Counted from the first letter of the stretch, positions 1 to 8,659 are shown. The stretch is 64,000 bases of DNA from Bacteroidales bacterium (GCA_016284305.1 JAEEON010000045.1:1-64000); one strand, 5' to 3'. Translations and numbers: made by a program. Notes: a model not told the origin generated them from the sequence alone.

Positions 1-1
1 A

Positions 2-1099
2 ACCAACATGTGCGCCAATGAGGTGATTGACAACCGCGCCCTTGAAATCATGGGTTACCAACGTGGACAATACGAGTTCTGCTCGCCCAACGATGTGGTG
101 AACGCCTCACAATCCACCAACGACGCTTATCCTTGCGCCATCCACATGGCCATGTTCCTTGAGCATGAGGAGTTCCTCCCCCATCTGACCCAAATGATCG
201 ACGCCCTGGAGAAGAAAGCCAAAGAGTTTGCCGAAGTCATCAAAATGGGCCGCACCCAATTGCAGGATGCCGTCCCCATGACTTTGGGACAGACATTCAG
301 TGGCTTTGCCGCTTCGCTTCGTGGCGAACTGCGCACTTTGAACAGCGCCGCCCGCGAATTCCTCACCGTCAACATGGGAGCAACGGCCATCGGTACGGGC
401 ATCTGCTCCAAGCCAGGCTACAGCATGGCATGCATCAAAGCCTTGCGCGAGATTACGGGATGGAGCATCCATTTGGCCGACAACCTCATCGAAGCCACCA
501 GTGCAACGAGTTGCATGATCCAATACAGCGCAGCCATGAAGCGCCTTTGTATCAAGATCAACAAGATGTGCAACGACCTTCGTCTGATGAGTTCCGGCCC
601 TCGCTGCGGTTTCAACGAGATCCACCTGCCCGAACGCCAGCCCGGTTCTTCCATCATGCCCGGCAAGGTCAACCCAGTCATCCCCGAAGTGATGAACCAA
701 GTGTGCTATAAAGTGATCGGCAACGACATGACCATCACCTTCGCCTCCGACAACGGTCAGCTCGAACTGAACGTGATGGAACCCGTCATCGCCTACAGCC
801 TTTTCGAATCCATCCATCTGCTCACCAACGGCCTTGACACCCTTCGCAAGTACTGCATCGATGGCATCGTTGCCAACGAAGAACGTTGCCGCAAACTGGT
901 TGAAGGCAGCATCGGCATCGTCACCATGCTCAACCCCATCATAGGCTACAAGCAATCCACCAAGATTGCCAAGGAAGCCAGCGAAACCGGTCGCGGCGTC
1001 TATGAACTGGTCCTCGAGCACAACTTGCTCACCAAGGAACAGCTAGACAAGATTCTCCGTCCCGAGAACATGCTTAAGCCCATCGACATTAAACTGTAG
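2..1099 (+). CDS. aspA: Aspartate ammonia-lyase, 5' truncated
   Basis: Deaminates L-aspartate to fumarate and ammonia in the cytoplasm. The frame is open from base 2, so the gene starts upstream of the window; 365 codons are visible and the family is about 470 residues, so roughly 110 residues are missing. Visible residues 38-41 are STND, and about residues 214-225 carry the superfamily signature PGSSIMPGKVNP, whose loop holds the catalytic Ser. The following VIPEVMNQVCYK is aspartase-like rather than fumarase-like. A hairpin terminator follows. The family is secure; aspartase over class II fumarase is likely. Confidence 0.93.
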   Translation, partial: TNMCANEVIDNRALEIMGYQRGQYEFCSPNDVVNASQSTNDAYPCAIHMAMFLEHEEFLPHLTQMIDALEKKAKEFAEVIKMGRTQLQDAVPMTLGQTFSGFAASLRGELRTLNSAAREFLTVNMGATAIGTGICSKPGYSMACIKALREITGWSIHLADNLIEATSATSCMIQYSAAMKRLCIKINKMCNDLRLMSSGPRCGFNEIHLPERQPGSSIMPGKVNPVIPEVMNQVCYKVIGNDMTITFASDNGQLELNVMEPVIAYSLFESIHLLTNGLDTLRKYCIDGIVANEERCRKLVEGSIGIVTMLNPIIGYKQSTKIAKEASETGRGVYELVLEHNLLTKEQLDKILRPENMLKPIDIKL

Positions 1100-1144
1100 T
1101 CCGTGTTTCGGTATTTTTCAATCTAGAATAGAATAATTGCTTTG

Positions 1145-1183
1145 AATAACGGTGTCGCTTCATGCTGCGCCGTTATTTTTTTG
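1145..1183 (+). terminator. Rho-independent terminator after aspA
   Basis: Stem AATAACGG / CCGTTATT (1145-1152 with 1170-1177) encloses a partly paired loop and runs into a T tract. It lies 45 bases after the aspA stop and before the next promoter. Confidence 0.75.
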
Positions 1184-1209
1184 TTTTTCGCAATTTCTAA
1201 AATAATTCA

Positions 1210-1218
1210 TAAATTTGC
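1210..1218 (+). promoter_or_regulatory. -7 box TAAATTTGC for the DRTGG/hydrogenase operon
   Basis: It matches the Bacteroidetes -7 consensus TAnnTTTG and sits 40 bases before the first ATG. No convincing -33 TTG at the usual 19-21 base spacing was seen. Confidence 0.6.
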
Positions 1219-1258
1219 AGTCCAATAGTAACGAAACACAAAATTAAAACGATAAACA

Positions 1259-1594
1259 ATGAAAGTAAAAGAATTAGTCGAAAAGCTCAACCTTAAAGTC
1301 TTATCGGGCGCGAACGGCCTTGACAGAGAGATTGATGGCTGCTACATCTCCGACCTCTTGAGCGATGTGATGGGCAACGCCATGGAAGGCAACATCTGGA
1401 TCACCCTCCAGACCCACAAGAACGTGATGGCCGTGGCCTCCCTCAAAGAGATGGCCTGCATCATCCTGGTGAAGAACCTCGTGCCCAACGACGAGACCAT
1501 CGAGCAAAGCAACGAGGAAGACCTGCCTATTCTGCAAACCAGCCTCCCCACCTACGAGATTGCTGGCAAAGTGTATAACCTGCTTCACGAATAA
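1259..1594 (+). CDS. DRTGG-domain protein (first copy)
   Basis: A 111-residue protein that is essentially one DRTGG-like domain: the N-terminal VKELVEKLNLKVLSGANGLD and the central SDLLSDVMGNA are typical. DRTGG domains accompany CBS or kinase/phosphotransacetylase modules and are thought to be ligand-binding or regulatory; no catalytic residues are known. It is the first gene of a six-gene operon with an [FeFe]-hydrogenase-like protein, and the next ATG directly follows its stop. A second DRTGG gene lies at 2980. Its role is probably regulatory; the ligand is unknown. Confidence 0.8.
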   Translation: MKVKELVEKLNLKVLSGANGLDREIDGCYISDLLSDVMGNAMEGNIWITLQTHKNVMAVASLKEMACIILVKNLVPNDETIEQSNEEDLPILQTSLPTYEIAGKVYNLLHE

Positions 1595-2371
1595 ATGGAG
1601 CTAAACTCCTATAGAGCCGATTTACACATGCACACGGTGCTCTCGCCGTGTGGCGACCTCTATATGAGTCCGTCAGCCATTGTGGAGCAAGCCAAAAAGC
1701 TGCACCTTGACATCATCGCCATTTGTGACCATAACACGACACGGCAGGTGAAAGTGACCCAGAAGATTGGTCGCGAGCAAGGTATCTTCGTCATCGGCGG
1801 CGTGGAGATCACCACCCAGGAGGAGGCTCATGCCCTCGCCTACTTCGAGACCGACGAACAGCTCGACAAGTTCCAGGAGTTCCTCGACGAGCATCTCCCC
1901 CACATCCCTTTGGATGAAGAGAAGTTCGGTTATCAGCTCATCGTAGATGAAGACGAAGAAGTCGTAGGAGAAGAGGAATGGCTGTTGTGGTCAGCCTTGG
2001 ATGCCGACCTCGACGAGCTTTACGACGTGGTTCATGAGATTGGTGGTCTTTTCGTCCCCGCTCACGTGAACAAACCCGCTAGCAGCTTGGTGAGCCAACT
2101 GGGCTTCGTCCCACCCGACATCAAAGCCGACGCCCTTGAGATCTCGAAACATGTCACCAAACCCGACTTCTTGAAGAAATACGCCTACCTGAAGAAATTC
2201 AACTTCACCAAGAGCAGCGACGCCCACTTCCTGCACATCATCGGCGAGGTTCATTGCGTACTCCACATGTACGACAAGACCTTCGATGAGTTCCGCAAGA
2301 CCCTCCATGGAGAGGATGGACGCTATATCGACACTGAACCCAAAGAAAAACTGCAACTCCTTTATGGATAA
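1595..2371 (+). CDS. PHP-domain metal-dependent phosphoesterase
   Basis: 258 residues. The PHP metal ligands are visible as ADLHMHTVLSPCGD (about residues 8-21), ICDHNTT (about 43-49) and SSDAHFLHIIGEVH near the C-terminus. TrpH-like relatives hydrolyse phosphoesters such as 3',5'-bisphosphates or short RNA; the substrate here is unknown. The middle holds an acidic insertion (DEDEEVVGEEEW). The gene abuts the preceding DRTGG gene with no gap and is followed six bases later by a HATPase gene, so it is very likely cotranscribed and probably serves the same sensing or signalling module. Confidence 0.82.
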   Translation: MELNSYRADLHMHTVLSPCGDLYMSPSAIVEQAKKLHLDIIAICDHNTTRQVKVTQKIGREQGIFVIGGVEITTQEEAHALAYFETDEQLDKFQEFLDEHLPHIPLDEEKFGYQLIVDEDEEVVGEEEWLLWSALDADLDELYDVVHEIGGLFVPAHVNKPASSLVSQLGFVPPDIKADALEISKHVTKPDFLKKYAYLKKFNFTKSSDAHFLHIIGEVHCVLHMYDKTFDEFRKTLHGEDGRYIDTEPKEKLQLLYG

Positions 2372-2377
2372 ACGCTT

Positions 2378-2926
2378 ATGAAAGAATTAGCAATGCACGT
2401 ATATGACCTGATGGAAAACTCGACTGCGGCCAACTCGACCCTGGTGGAGCTCACCATCAAGGACAGCCTCAAAGACAATGTCTATGACTTCACCATCAAG
2501 GACAATGGAAAAGGCATGACCCCCGAGTTCCTGGCCAAGGTGACCGACCCCTGGACGACCTCCAGAACCACACGAAAGGTGGGACTGGGTCTGCCATTAA
2601 TTAAGATGAACACCGAAAACATGGGAGGCGGCATGAACATCGAGAGCGAAGTCGGCAAAGGCACCGTGCTCCACTTCTGGTTCCAGCACGACCACATCGA
2701 CCGTCCACCGATGGGCGACCTGGCCGGATCTTTGGTGATGCTCTTCTCAGCCCATGAAGACATCCACTTCATCTACACCCACATCACCGACGATGGCGAG
2801 TTCGTCTTCGACACCGATGAAGTGAAAGAAGCCTTGGACGGGATGCCCATGACCGACATCCACGTCATGAAATACCTCAAAGAGATGATTCAAGAAAACC
2901 TGAAAGAAATCCATTACAACGATTAA
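2378..2926 (+). CDS. Histidine-kinase-like ATPase domain protein
   Basis: 182 residues with a GHKL ATP-binding fold and no sensor or phosphoacceptor domain. Visible are an N-box-like HVYDLMENSTAAN (about residues 7-19), a G1 box DNGKGM and a G2 box GLGLPLIK. The C-terminal 60 residues (DHIDRPPMGDLAGSLVMLF onward) are unlike a normal kinase and may be a partner-binding domain. It sits between the PHP gene and the second DRTGG gene. Without a DHp helix it may work as a free-standing kinase or anti-sigma-type protein with partners in the operon; this is inference. Confidence 0.78.
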   Translation: MKELAMHVYDLMENSTAANSTLVELTIKDSLKDNVYDFTIKDNGKGMTPEFLAKVTDPWTTSRTTRKVGLGLPLIKMNTENMGGGMNIESEVGKGTVLHFWFQHDHIDRPPMGDLAGSLVMLFSAHEDIHFIYTHITDDGEFVFDTDEVKEALDGMPMTDIHVMKYLKEMIQENLKEIHYND

Positions 2927-2979
2927 ATAACTGAACAACTGATCAACTGATCAACTGATTAAATGAACAACTGAACAAT
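2927..2979 (+). repeat. Tandem octamer array (AACTGATC type)
   Basis: Six degenerate 8-bp units (AACTGAAC, AACTGATC, AACTGATT, AAATGAAC) fill the whole gap between two operon genes. Each unit carries a TGA, so stops fall in all three forward frames. Confidence 0.8.
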
Positions 2980-3324
2980 ATGACACTCAAAGAAATTGCC
3001 GATTTGCTGGAGGCCAAGGTCCTCTGCGGTCACGACCGACTGAACGAAGAGCACGAAACCGCCTTCGCCTCCGACCTGATGAGCGACGTACTCACCTTGG
3101 GCGACTACAACCCCGTGATCCTCACTGGATTGTGCAACATGCAAACCATCCGCACCTGTGAGATGGGCAACTTGGACATCATCGTCCTCGTGCGCCGCAA
3201 GAAGGCCACCGAAGAGATGATCGAAGAGGCTGAGGACGAGGGCATGGTAGTCATGGAAAGTGACTTCTCCATGTTCAAGGCCTGCGGACTGCTCTTCAAA
3301 GGGGGCATGCTGCCCATTTTCTAA
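2980..3324 (+). CDS. DRTGG-domain protein (second copy)
   Basis: 114 residues, homologous in layout to the gene at 1259: an N-terminal LKEIADLLEAKVLCGHDRLNEE, then ASDLMSDVLTLGDYN and a C-terminal MFKACGLLFKGGML. It is a single regulatory-type DRTGG domain without an attached enzyme. The two copies may form a heterodimer or bind two ligands. It is followed 21 bases later by an RsbW-like ATPase, which supports a signalling role for the operon. Family assignment is fair; molecular function is unknown. Confidence 0.76.
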   Translation: MTLKEIADLLEAKVLCGHDRLNEEHETAFASDLMSDVLTLGDYNPVILTGLCNMQTIRTCEMGNLDIIVLVRRKKATEEMIEEAEDEGMVVMESDFSMFKACGLLFKGGMLPIF

Positions 3325-3345
3325 GTCTAACCAAAACAACAAGCC

Positions 3346-3759
3346 ATGCATCTCGAATATCAAGTTTTTGAAGCGGACTTTGTGAATGCCGGAGCCGCAT
3401 CGAGCGCAATCAAGAAAACCTTGAAGCAGCTCAACATCAACCCCCAGATCGTAAAGCGAGTGGTGGTGGCCCTCTATGAGGCTGAAGTCAACGCCATCGC
3501 TCACGCCTACGGAGGCACCATCTATGCCGACATCGAGCCCGACAAGATCATCGTCAAGGTGGTCGATACCGGTCCAGGCATCCCCGACATCGATTGGGCC
3601 ATGAAAGAAGGCAACTCCACCGCCTCGCCCGAGGTGCGCAACATGGGCTTCGGCGCTGGCATGGGCTTGCCCAACATCCAGAAAAACGTTGACCGACTTG
3701 ACGTGCAATCCACCGTCGGCGTCGGCACCACCGTTGAGATGGAAGTACGCTTCGTATAG
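3346..3759 (+). CDS. RsbW/SpoIIAB-like ATP-binding protein
   Basis: 137 residues forming a compact anti-sigma-factor-type HATPase. The N box EAEVNAIAHAYGG (about residues 45-57), G1 box DTGPGIPDID and G2 box GFGAGMGLPNIQKNVD are all intact, so ATP binding is expected. Such proteins are Ser/Thr kinases that phosphorylate anti-anti-sigma partners; no STAS partner or SpoIIE phosphatase is visible here, so the substrate may lie elsewhere. It directly precedes the hydrogenase-like gene. Confidence 0.82.
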   Translation: MHLEYQVFEADFVNAGAASSAIKKTLKQLNINPQIVKRVVVALYEAEVNAIAHAYGGTIYADIEPDKIIVKVVDTGPGIPDIDWAMKEGNSTASPEVRNMGFGAGMGLPNIQKNVDRLDVQSTVGVGTTVEMEVRFV

Positions 3760-3785
3760 GAAGCAACAGCTCTTTTAATTGAAAA

Positions 3786-3824
3786 CCAACCACTGAATAA
3801 CTGATAACTGTTAACTGAACAACT
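3786..3824 (+). repeat. Tandem AACTGAT-type heptamer array
   Basis: Units AACTGAT, AACTGTT and AACTGAAC run up to the ATG of the hydrogenase-like gene, which falls in phase with the repeat (AACTATG). TGA and TAA occur in several frames. Confidence 0.7.
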
Positions 3825-5102
3825 ATGGAAAAGGTCCCTTTCTACCACGCACTCACACTAGACCAGGAGATGTGCATCGGCTGTTCGCACTGCATGAGGG
3901 TCTGCCCCACCGAAGCCTTCCGCATCAAGAACGGCAAGGCGGTGCTCAACCCCGACCGTTGCACCGACTGCGGCAACTGCTTCAAGGTATGCCCCACCAA
4001 GGCCATCTACATCCAACAAGATGACTTCGACTCCATATTCAACTATGCCTGCCGCGTGGCCCTAGTGCCAGCCGTGTTCATGGGACAGTTTCCAAACGAC
4101 GTCACCGTCTCCAGGATCTACCAGATCCTGAAAGAGATCGGCTTCACCCATGTCATCGAGACTGAAGCCACGGTGCCGATATACACCCAAGCCAAGAACC
4201 AATATGCCGCCGAGCATCCCGACATCCGTCCCCTCATCTCCACCTTCTGCCCCGCCATCGTGAGACTCATCCAGGTGAAATTCCCCGGACTGGTGGACAA
4301 CCTGCTGCCCATCAAGGCACCTATCGACCTGACCGCCATGTTCATCCGTCGCAAGCTCGAGAAAGAGGACTGGAATCCCGAAGACATCGGCATCTTTTAC
4401 ATCACCCCTTGCGCCGCCAAAATCGCCGCTGTCAAGAGCCCCGTCGGCGAGGACCACTCGTTCGTTGACGGCGTCATCAACATGGACTCGCTCTACAATC
4501 GCGTGTTCAAACGCATCAAAGAACAAGGCAAAGGCTTCAAGGAACAGAAGCTGCCCGTCTCACAACTCTCCTCCGACGGCGTGCTTACCTCATTGACCAA
4601 CGGCGAACGCCGTCTCTCCAATGCCAAGCACTCCTACTCCATCGACGAGATCCACAATGTCATCGAGTTCCTCGAAAAGGTGGAGAACGACGAGATTGAG
4701 AATGTCGATTTCCTGGAGCTGCGCGCCTGCGACCAAAGCTGTCCGGGAGGCATCCTCACCTGTGACAACCGCTTCCTCATGTGTGAACGCATCTTTGCCC
4801 GCGCCCGCAAAATCGCCGACCGCGAACGCAAAGGCGAACAGTCAAAAGACCGCGAGGTGGAAAGCGAACGCAACTACCTGACCCGCAACGTCAAAGTCAG
4901 TGAAATCAAACCTCGCTCCATGCTTGTCCTCGACGAAGACATCAGCCAAGCCCTGGAGAAGATGAAACGCATCAATGAAATAAGGGCTAAACTGCCTCAA
5001 CGCGACTGCGGAGTGTGTGGAGCTCCCACCTGCGACGCTCTCGCCCACGACATCGTCATGGGTGACGCAAAACTCTCCAACTGCATCTTCATGAAAGATT
5101 AA
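3825..5102 (+). CDS. [FeFe]-hydrogenase-like iron-sulfur protein, putative sensory type
   Basis: 425 residues. Order: two [4Fe-4S] ferredoxin motifs (CIGCSHCMRVCP and CTDCGNCFKVCP, about residues 17-60), an H-cluster domain, then a C-terminal Fes-type motif CGVCGAPTC with a downstream Cys. The H-cluster ligand Cys are kept: STFCPAI (C142), TPCAAK (C196) and RACDQSC (C302, C306). The Cys that normally precedes the first ligand and relays protons is Phe, the Met of the MPC motif is Thr, and the GCxGGG end of L3 is altered. It is short, has no diaphorase neighbour, and is cotranscribed with regulatory ATPases and DRTGG proteins. This favours an H2 or redox sensor over bulk catalysis. Its last four bases overlap the convergent DUF368 gene. 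Confidence 0.8.
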   Translation: MEKVPFYHALTLDQEMCIGCSHCMRVCPTEAFRIKNGKAVLNPDRCTDCGNCFKVCPTKAIYIQQDDFDSIFNYACRVALVPAVFMGQFPNDVTVSRIYQILKEIGFTHVIETEATVPIYTQAKNQYAAEHPDIRPLISTFCPAIVRLIQVKFPGLVDNLLPIKAPIDLTAMFIRRKLEKEDWNPEDIGIFYITPCAAKIAAVKSPVGEDHSFVDGVINMDSLYNRVFKRIKEQGKGFKEQKLPVSQLSSDGVLTSLTNGERRLSNAKHSYSIDEIHNVIEFLEKVENDEIENVDFLELRACDQSCPGGILTCDNRFLMCERIFARARKIADRERKGEQSKDREVESERNYLTRNVKVSEIKPRSMLVLDEDISQALEKMKRINEIRAKLPQRDCGVCGAPTCDALAHDIVMGDAKLSNCIFMKD

Positions 5103-6067
5103 TGCTTGCCACGCATCTTTAACCTCTCAATTCTCATTTTTAACCGCTCACCTTTCACCTTCCGCAACTCCTCGCGGCGAGCCATCACATTGAGCATATA
5201 TACCGCCACGGCACCAATAACAGCCATCAACAGAGCGATGAAGAACTCTCCATCAATGGCCGGAAGATGGAACACATACTCCATCATATCCGCCGACGGC
5301 TCCTTCCACGGATAAACCACGGGAAGACTCCCCAACATGAAACCCGACAAAGCCGACAAAGTCTCGTTGCGGAAGTCTTTCATCAACCAGGAAAGCAGAT
5401 AGGAGAACAGCACCAAGCTGATGATGGCACCCAAAAAGAACGGGAACAGGATTCGGAATCCCTCCATGAAAGTTGACATCTTCGTCAATGCAGGAATGCC
5501 TTGAGTGACAATCAACTCGTAATTACCCATCAACAGCATCATATGCGAACCAGAGATACCTGGAACCACCATACCCGTGGCACCGACAATGCCACAAAGC
5601 ACCAAATACCAGAAACTGTTGTTCGACTCCGGATTAAGATGTATGGACAACAGAAGAGAGACCACGAAGGCAATCACCAGGATAATCATGTTTTTGACCG
5701 TCACCTTCCTAATGCCCTTCATCACGTTGACGACCGAAGCGATAATCAAGCCGATGAAGAAAGCCCAGACATAGACCTCATACGATTTCATCGCACTCTT
5801 CAAAAAGATGGCGGTGAAGACCATGCCTATGATGATACCCAACATAATGTTGGCAAAGAAACGGAAATCCGTCCTCCGACCGAACTCGGTAACCTCTCCT
5901 TTGAAAAGATACTTGAAATTCTTGTGATTCAGCGATTTGATGGAATTGATAAAACGCTCATAGACGCCGAGAACCAAGGCAATGGCGCCACTGGATATCG
6001 GCACCACATTGACAGCGCCCATCAATATTCCTTTAAAAAAAACCTTAAAACCGTTCCAGAATCCCAT
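5099..6067 (-). CDS. DUF368 membrane protein, undecaprenyl-phosphate translocase family
   Basis: 322 residues with about eight hydrophobic segments. Two related motifs mark the family: NVVPISSGAIALVLGVYERF near the N-terminus and MVVPGISGSHMMLLMGNYE in the middle, with the first Gly of the usual PGVSGG changed in copy one. DUF368 (PopT) proteins recycle undecaprenyl phosphate across the inner membrane for envelope glycan synthesis. The last 25 residues (RKVKGERLKMRIERLKMRGKH) are basic and are encoded by an intergenic-type heptamer array, so the normal C-terminus probably ended earlier. It converges with the hydrogenase-like gene. Confidence 0.87.
   Translation of the reverse strand: MGFWNGFKVFFKGILMGAVNVVPISSGAIALVLGVYERFINSIKSLNHKNFKYLFKGEVTEFGRRTDFRFFANIMLGIIIGMVFTAIFLKSAMKSYEVYVWAFFIGLIIASVVNVMKGIRKVTVKNMIILVIAFVVSLLLSIHLNPESNNSFWYLVLCGIVGATGMVVPGISGSHMMLLMGNYELIVTQGIPALTKMSTFMEGFRILFPFFLGAIISLVLFSYLLSWLMKDFRNETLSALSGFMLGSLPVVYPWKEPSADMMEYVFHLPAIDGEFFIALLMAVIGAVAVYMLNVMARREELRKVKGERLKMRIERLKMRGKH
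5115..5172 (-). repeat. GGTGAAA-type heptamer array inside the DUF368 3' end
   Basis: On the minus strand, units such as AAGGTGA, AAGGTGA, ATGAGAA and TTGAGAG run through the end of the gene and encode its basic tail. The same array type lies at 8968, 16612 and 34893. Confidence 0.7.
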
Positions 6068-6157
6068 TTCTCAAGTAGTTTATATCATACAACGACAAAT
6101 AGTCCGTTTTGGTATGTATTGCCCAAAAGAGAATAAAACAACAATAAACGTACCAAG

Positions 6158-7450
6158 TCAGTCGAGCACCTCTGCATAACAATCAAAATAATCCGCTTGA
6201 GTAATCTTCACTTGATAGAAATGACCAATTTGGAGCTCTTTGTCTGCTACAATCAGAATCTCGTCGTCCACCTCGGGTGAGTCATACTGGGAACGTCCCA
6301 CATAATAGTCACCTTCAAGGCGGTCAACCAACACCTTCTCCACCCTACCGACACGTTGTCCATTGATCTCTAGAGAGATATCTTGCTGAATAGCCATGAG
6401 CCTATCAACGCGTTCCTGTTTCACCTCATCGGGCACATCGTCAACCATGTCATAGGCGGGAGTCCCTTCCTCAGGGGAGAAGGCAAACACGCCGGCACGT
6501 TCGAAACGCATGTCTCTCAGGAACTGGCACAGTTCTTCAAAGTCCTCCTCGGTTTCCCCGGGGAATCCCACGATGAAAGTGGTACGGAAAGCGATGTCGG
6601 GTACATGTTTCCTGACATTGGTGACAAAGCCGATGGTCTGCTCCTTGTCCACGCCACGGCGCATATCTTTCAGGATATGAGTACTGATGTGTTGCAGCGG
6701 CAGGTCGATATAATGACAAATTTTCGGATGCTCGCGCATCAAGTCGAGCAGTTCATCGGGGAAACCCAAAGGATAACCATAGTGCAGGCGAATCCACTCG
6801 AAGCCATCGATGTCAGCCAAGGCTTTCACCAGCTCCACGATATGCGATTTCCCGTCAATGTCGTGACCATAATAAGTCAAGTCCTGGGCGATGAGGATGA
6901 GTTCCTTGACACCTTTCTTGGCCAGGTGTTTCGCCTCTTCAATCAGATGGTCCATTGGGACGGACACATGGCTGCCGCGGATGAGCGGAATGGCACAGAA
7001 GGCACAACGACGGTTACAGCCTTCAGAAATCTTCAGGTAGGCGTAATGATGAGGTGTAGAGAGTACGCGTTGGCTGCAATAATCGACTGTCGGAGTCTCT
7101 TTCAAGATGTCAGCGGCGATGAGATTGACGCTCTCCACGCCGTAAAATCCATCCACTTCGTGAATCTCCTCTTGGAGTTCCTTCTTGAAACGCTGCGAGA
7201 GGCATCCCGTGACATAAAGTTTCTCGATTTTGCCTTGTTTGCGAAGCTCGGCATATTCGAGGATAGTGTCAACAGATTCTTCTTGCGCGTCACCGATGAA
7301 GCCGCAAGTGTTGATGATGACGACCTCCGACTTACGGTCAGAGTCGTGTCGGATGAGGTAGCGATGTTGCAGCAAGGCAGCCAGGTGCTCCGAATCGACT
7401 TTGTTTTTGGAGCAGCCGAGGGTGATGATGTTGAGGGCGGGGCGTTTCAT
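6158..7450 (-). CDS. rimO: Ribosomal protein S12 methylthiotransferase RimO
   Basis: 430 residues. A radical SAM methylthiotransferase that adds a methylthio group to the conserved Asp of S12. Three parts are visible: an N-terminal UPF0004 domain with TLGCSKNKVDSE (residues 10-21), a radical SAM core with EGCNRRCAFCAIP (the CxxxCxxC cluster site, about residue 145) and a C-terminal TRAM domain (VEKVLVDRLEGDYYVGRS). The DSE rather than DAE/AE-type motif and the RGSH sequence favour RimO over MiaB. It starts 11 bases after ftsY and is probably cotranscribed with it. Confidence 0.95.
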   Translation of the reverse strand: MKRPALNIITLGCSKNKVDSEHLAALLQHRYLIRHDSDRKSEVVIINTCGFIGDAQEESVDTILEYAELRKQGKIEKLYVTGCLSQRFKKELQEEIHEVDGFYGVESVNLIAADILKETPTVDYCSQRVLSTPHHYAYLKISEGCNRRCAFCAIPLIRGSHVSVPMDHLIEEAKHLAKKGVKELILIAQDLTYYGHDIDGKSHIVELVKALADIDGFEWIRLHYGYPLGFPDELLDLMREHPKICHYIDLPLQHISTHILKDMRRGVDKEQTIGFVTNVRKHVPDIAFRTTFIVGFPGETEEDFEELCQFLRDMRFERAGVFAFSPEEGTPAYDMVDDVPDEVKQERVDRLMAIQQDISLEINGQRVGRVEKVLVDRLEGDYYVGRSQYDSPEVDDEILIVADKELQIGHFYQVKITQADYFDCYAEVLD

Positions 7451-7461
7451 GCTGCGCAGCC

Positions 7462-8418
7462 TTAGGACTCAAACAGTGAATCCACAAACGCCTTTCTATC
7501 GAACACCTGGAGGTGATCGATGCCTTCGCCGACGCCGATGTACTTGACCGGAATCTTGAACTGGTCGGAGATGCCGATGACCACGCCGCCTTTGGCGGTA
7601 CCGTCGAGTTTGGTGAGGGCCAAGGCGTTGACCTCGGTAGCAGCGGTGAACTGCTTGGCTTGTTCGATGGCGTTTTGTCCCGTAGAGGCATCGAGCACCA
7701 GCAGCACCTCGTGAGGTGCATCAGGAATCACCTTCTGCATCACCTGTTTAATTTTGGTAAGCTCACGCATCAAGTTGACTTTGTTGTGAAGACGACCGGC
7801 GGTGTCGATAAGGACCACGTCGGCATCCTGTGCTACGGCAGATTTCACCGTATCGAAGGCCACGGACGCAGGGTCGGCACCCATGCCTTGCTGAACGATG
7901 GGCACATCGACGCGCTCAGCCCAGATCTTGAGTTGATCGACGGCGGCGGCGCGGAAGGTGTCGGAGGCGCCAAGCATCACCTTCTTCCCTGCCTTCTTGA
8001 AGTTATGGGCTAACTTGCCGATGGTCGTGGTCTTGCCCACGCCATTGACGCCAACGACCATGATGACGTAAGGTTTCTTGCCTTGAATGTCGAAGGTGGT
8101 ACCATCGCCCGACTCGTTCTCTTGGAGCAAGGCCATGATCTCCTCCTTGAGGATGGTATTCAACTCGGCAGTGCCCACGTATTTGTCGCGTGCCACACGT
8201 TTCTCAATTCGGTCGATGATTTTCAAGGTGGTCTCCACACCGACGTCGGAGGTAATCAGGATCTCCTCAAGGTTGTCGAGCACCTCGTCATCGACTTTCG
8301 ACTTTCCGGCGATGGCGTGAGAGATTCGGCTGAAGACGCTGGTCTTGGTCTTCTCCAAGCCTTTGTCCAGGTCTTCTTTTTGTTCTTTCTTTTTTGTTAA
8401 AAATGAAAACAGTCCCAT
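7462..8418 (-). CDS. ftsY: Signal recognition particle receptor FtsY
   Basis: 318 residues. The SRP receptor GTPase that docks ribosome-nascent chain complexes at the membrane. The N and G domains are complete: the P-loop GVNGVGKTTTIGKLA (about residues 123-137), DTAGRLHNK and the TKLDGTAKGG guanine-specificity motif. The N-terminal A domain is reduced to a short charged stretch (LTKKKEQKEDLDKGLEK), as is common in Bacteroidetes. It is the third gene of the L33-DUF4295-ftsY-rimO run. Its partner Ffh is encoded at 30315. Confidence 0.96.
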   Translation of the reverse strand: MGLFSFLTKKKEQKEDLDKGLEKTKTSVFSRISHAIAGKSKVDDEVLDNLEEILITSDVGVETTLKIIDRIEKRVARDKYVGTAELNTILKEEIMALLQENESGDGTTFDIQGKKPYVIMVVGVNGVGKTTTIGKLAHNFKKAGKKVMLGASDTFRAAAVDQLKIWAERVDVPIVQQGMGADPASVAFDTVKSAVAQDADVVLIDTAGRLHNKVNLMRELTKIKQVMQKVIPDAPHEVLLVLDASTGQNAIEQAKQFTAATEVNALALTKLDGTAKGGVVIGISDQFKIPVKYIGVGEGIDHLQVFDRKAFVDSLFES

Positions 8419-8497
8419 AACTACACTTCTTTACACGAAAAAATAGCTCTCCCACTAGGTCATGGAAAAGCTATTGTTGATATGAAAAATATGCGAC

Positions 8498-8650
8498 TTA
8501 TCTTTTGGCGAGGAATTCCTGAACTTTGTCAACAGGAACGATGGTCTCTTCAAAATAATAGGCGCCAGTCTTCTCAGAACGTTTCATTCTGATGACCTTG
8601 CTGTATTCCTTACCCAGCGTACGCAGGGTTGCAACTACTTTCTTTGCCAT
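8498..8650 (-). CDS. DUF4295 small protein
   Basis: A 50-residue basic protein, too short for most ORF filters, beginning MAKKVVATLRTLGKEYSK and ending FLAKR. DUF4295 proteins are found only in Bacteroidetes, nearly always just after the L33 gene and before ftsY, exactly as here. The high Lys/Arg content and location suggest a ribosome-associated role, but no function is established. The start follows the L33 stop by nine bases. Length and position fit the family. Confidence 0.88.
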   Translation of the reverse strand: MAKKVVATLRTLGKEYSKVIRMKRSEKTGAYYFEETIVPVDKVQEFLAKR

Positions 8651-8659
8651 AACTCTTAA

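Noticed and set aside
107..1021. Long open frame opposite aspA (and similar frames opposite rimO, ftcD, the lipoprotein at 12264 and ffh)
   Set aside because: These antisense frames mirror codon bias of well-supported genes and show no family motifs.
3825..5102. Call as a catalytic HydA hydrogenase
   Set aside because: The proton-relay Cys and MPC Met are changed, the protein is short, and the neighbours are regulatory; a sensory role is preferred.
8498..8650. Apparent frameshift in the A-rich start of the DUF4295 gene
   Set aside because: Recounting the run against the L33 stop and the DUF4295 stop gives an in-frame MAKKVVATL start, so no frameshift is claimed.
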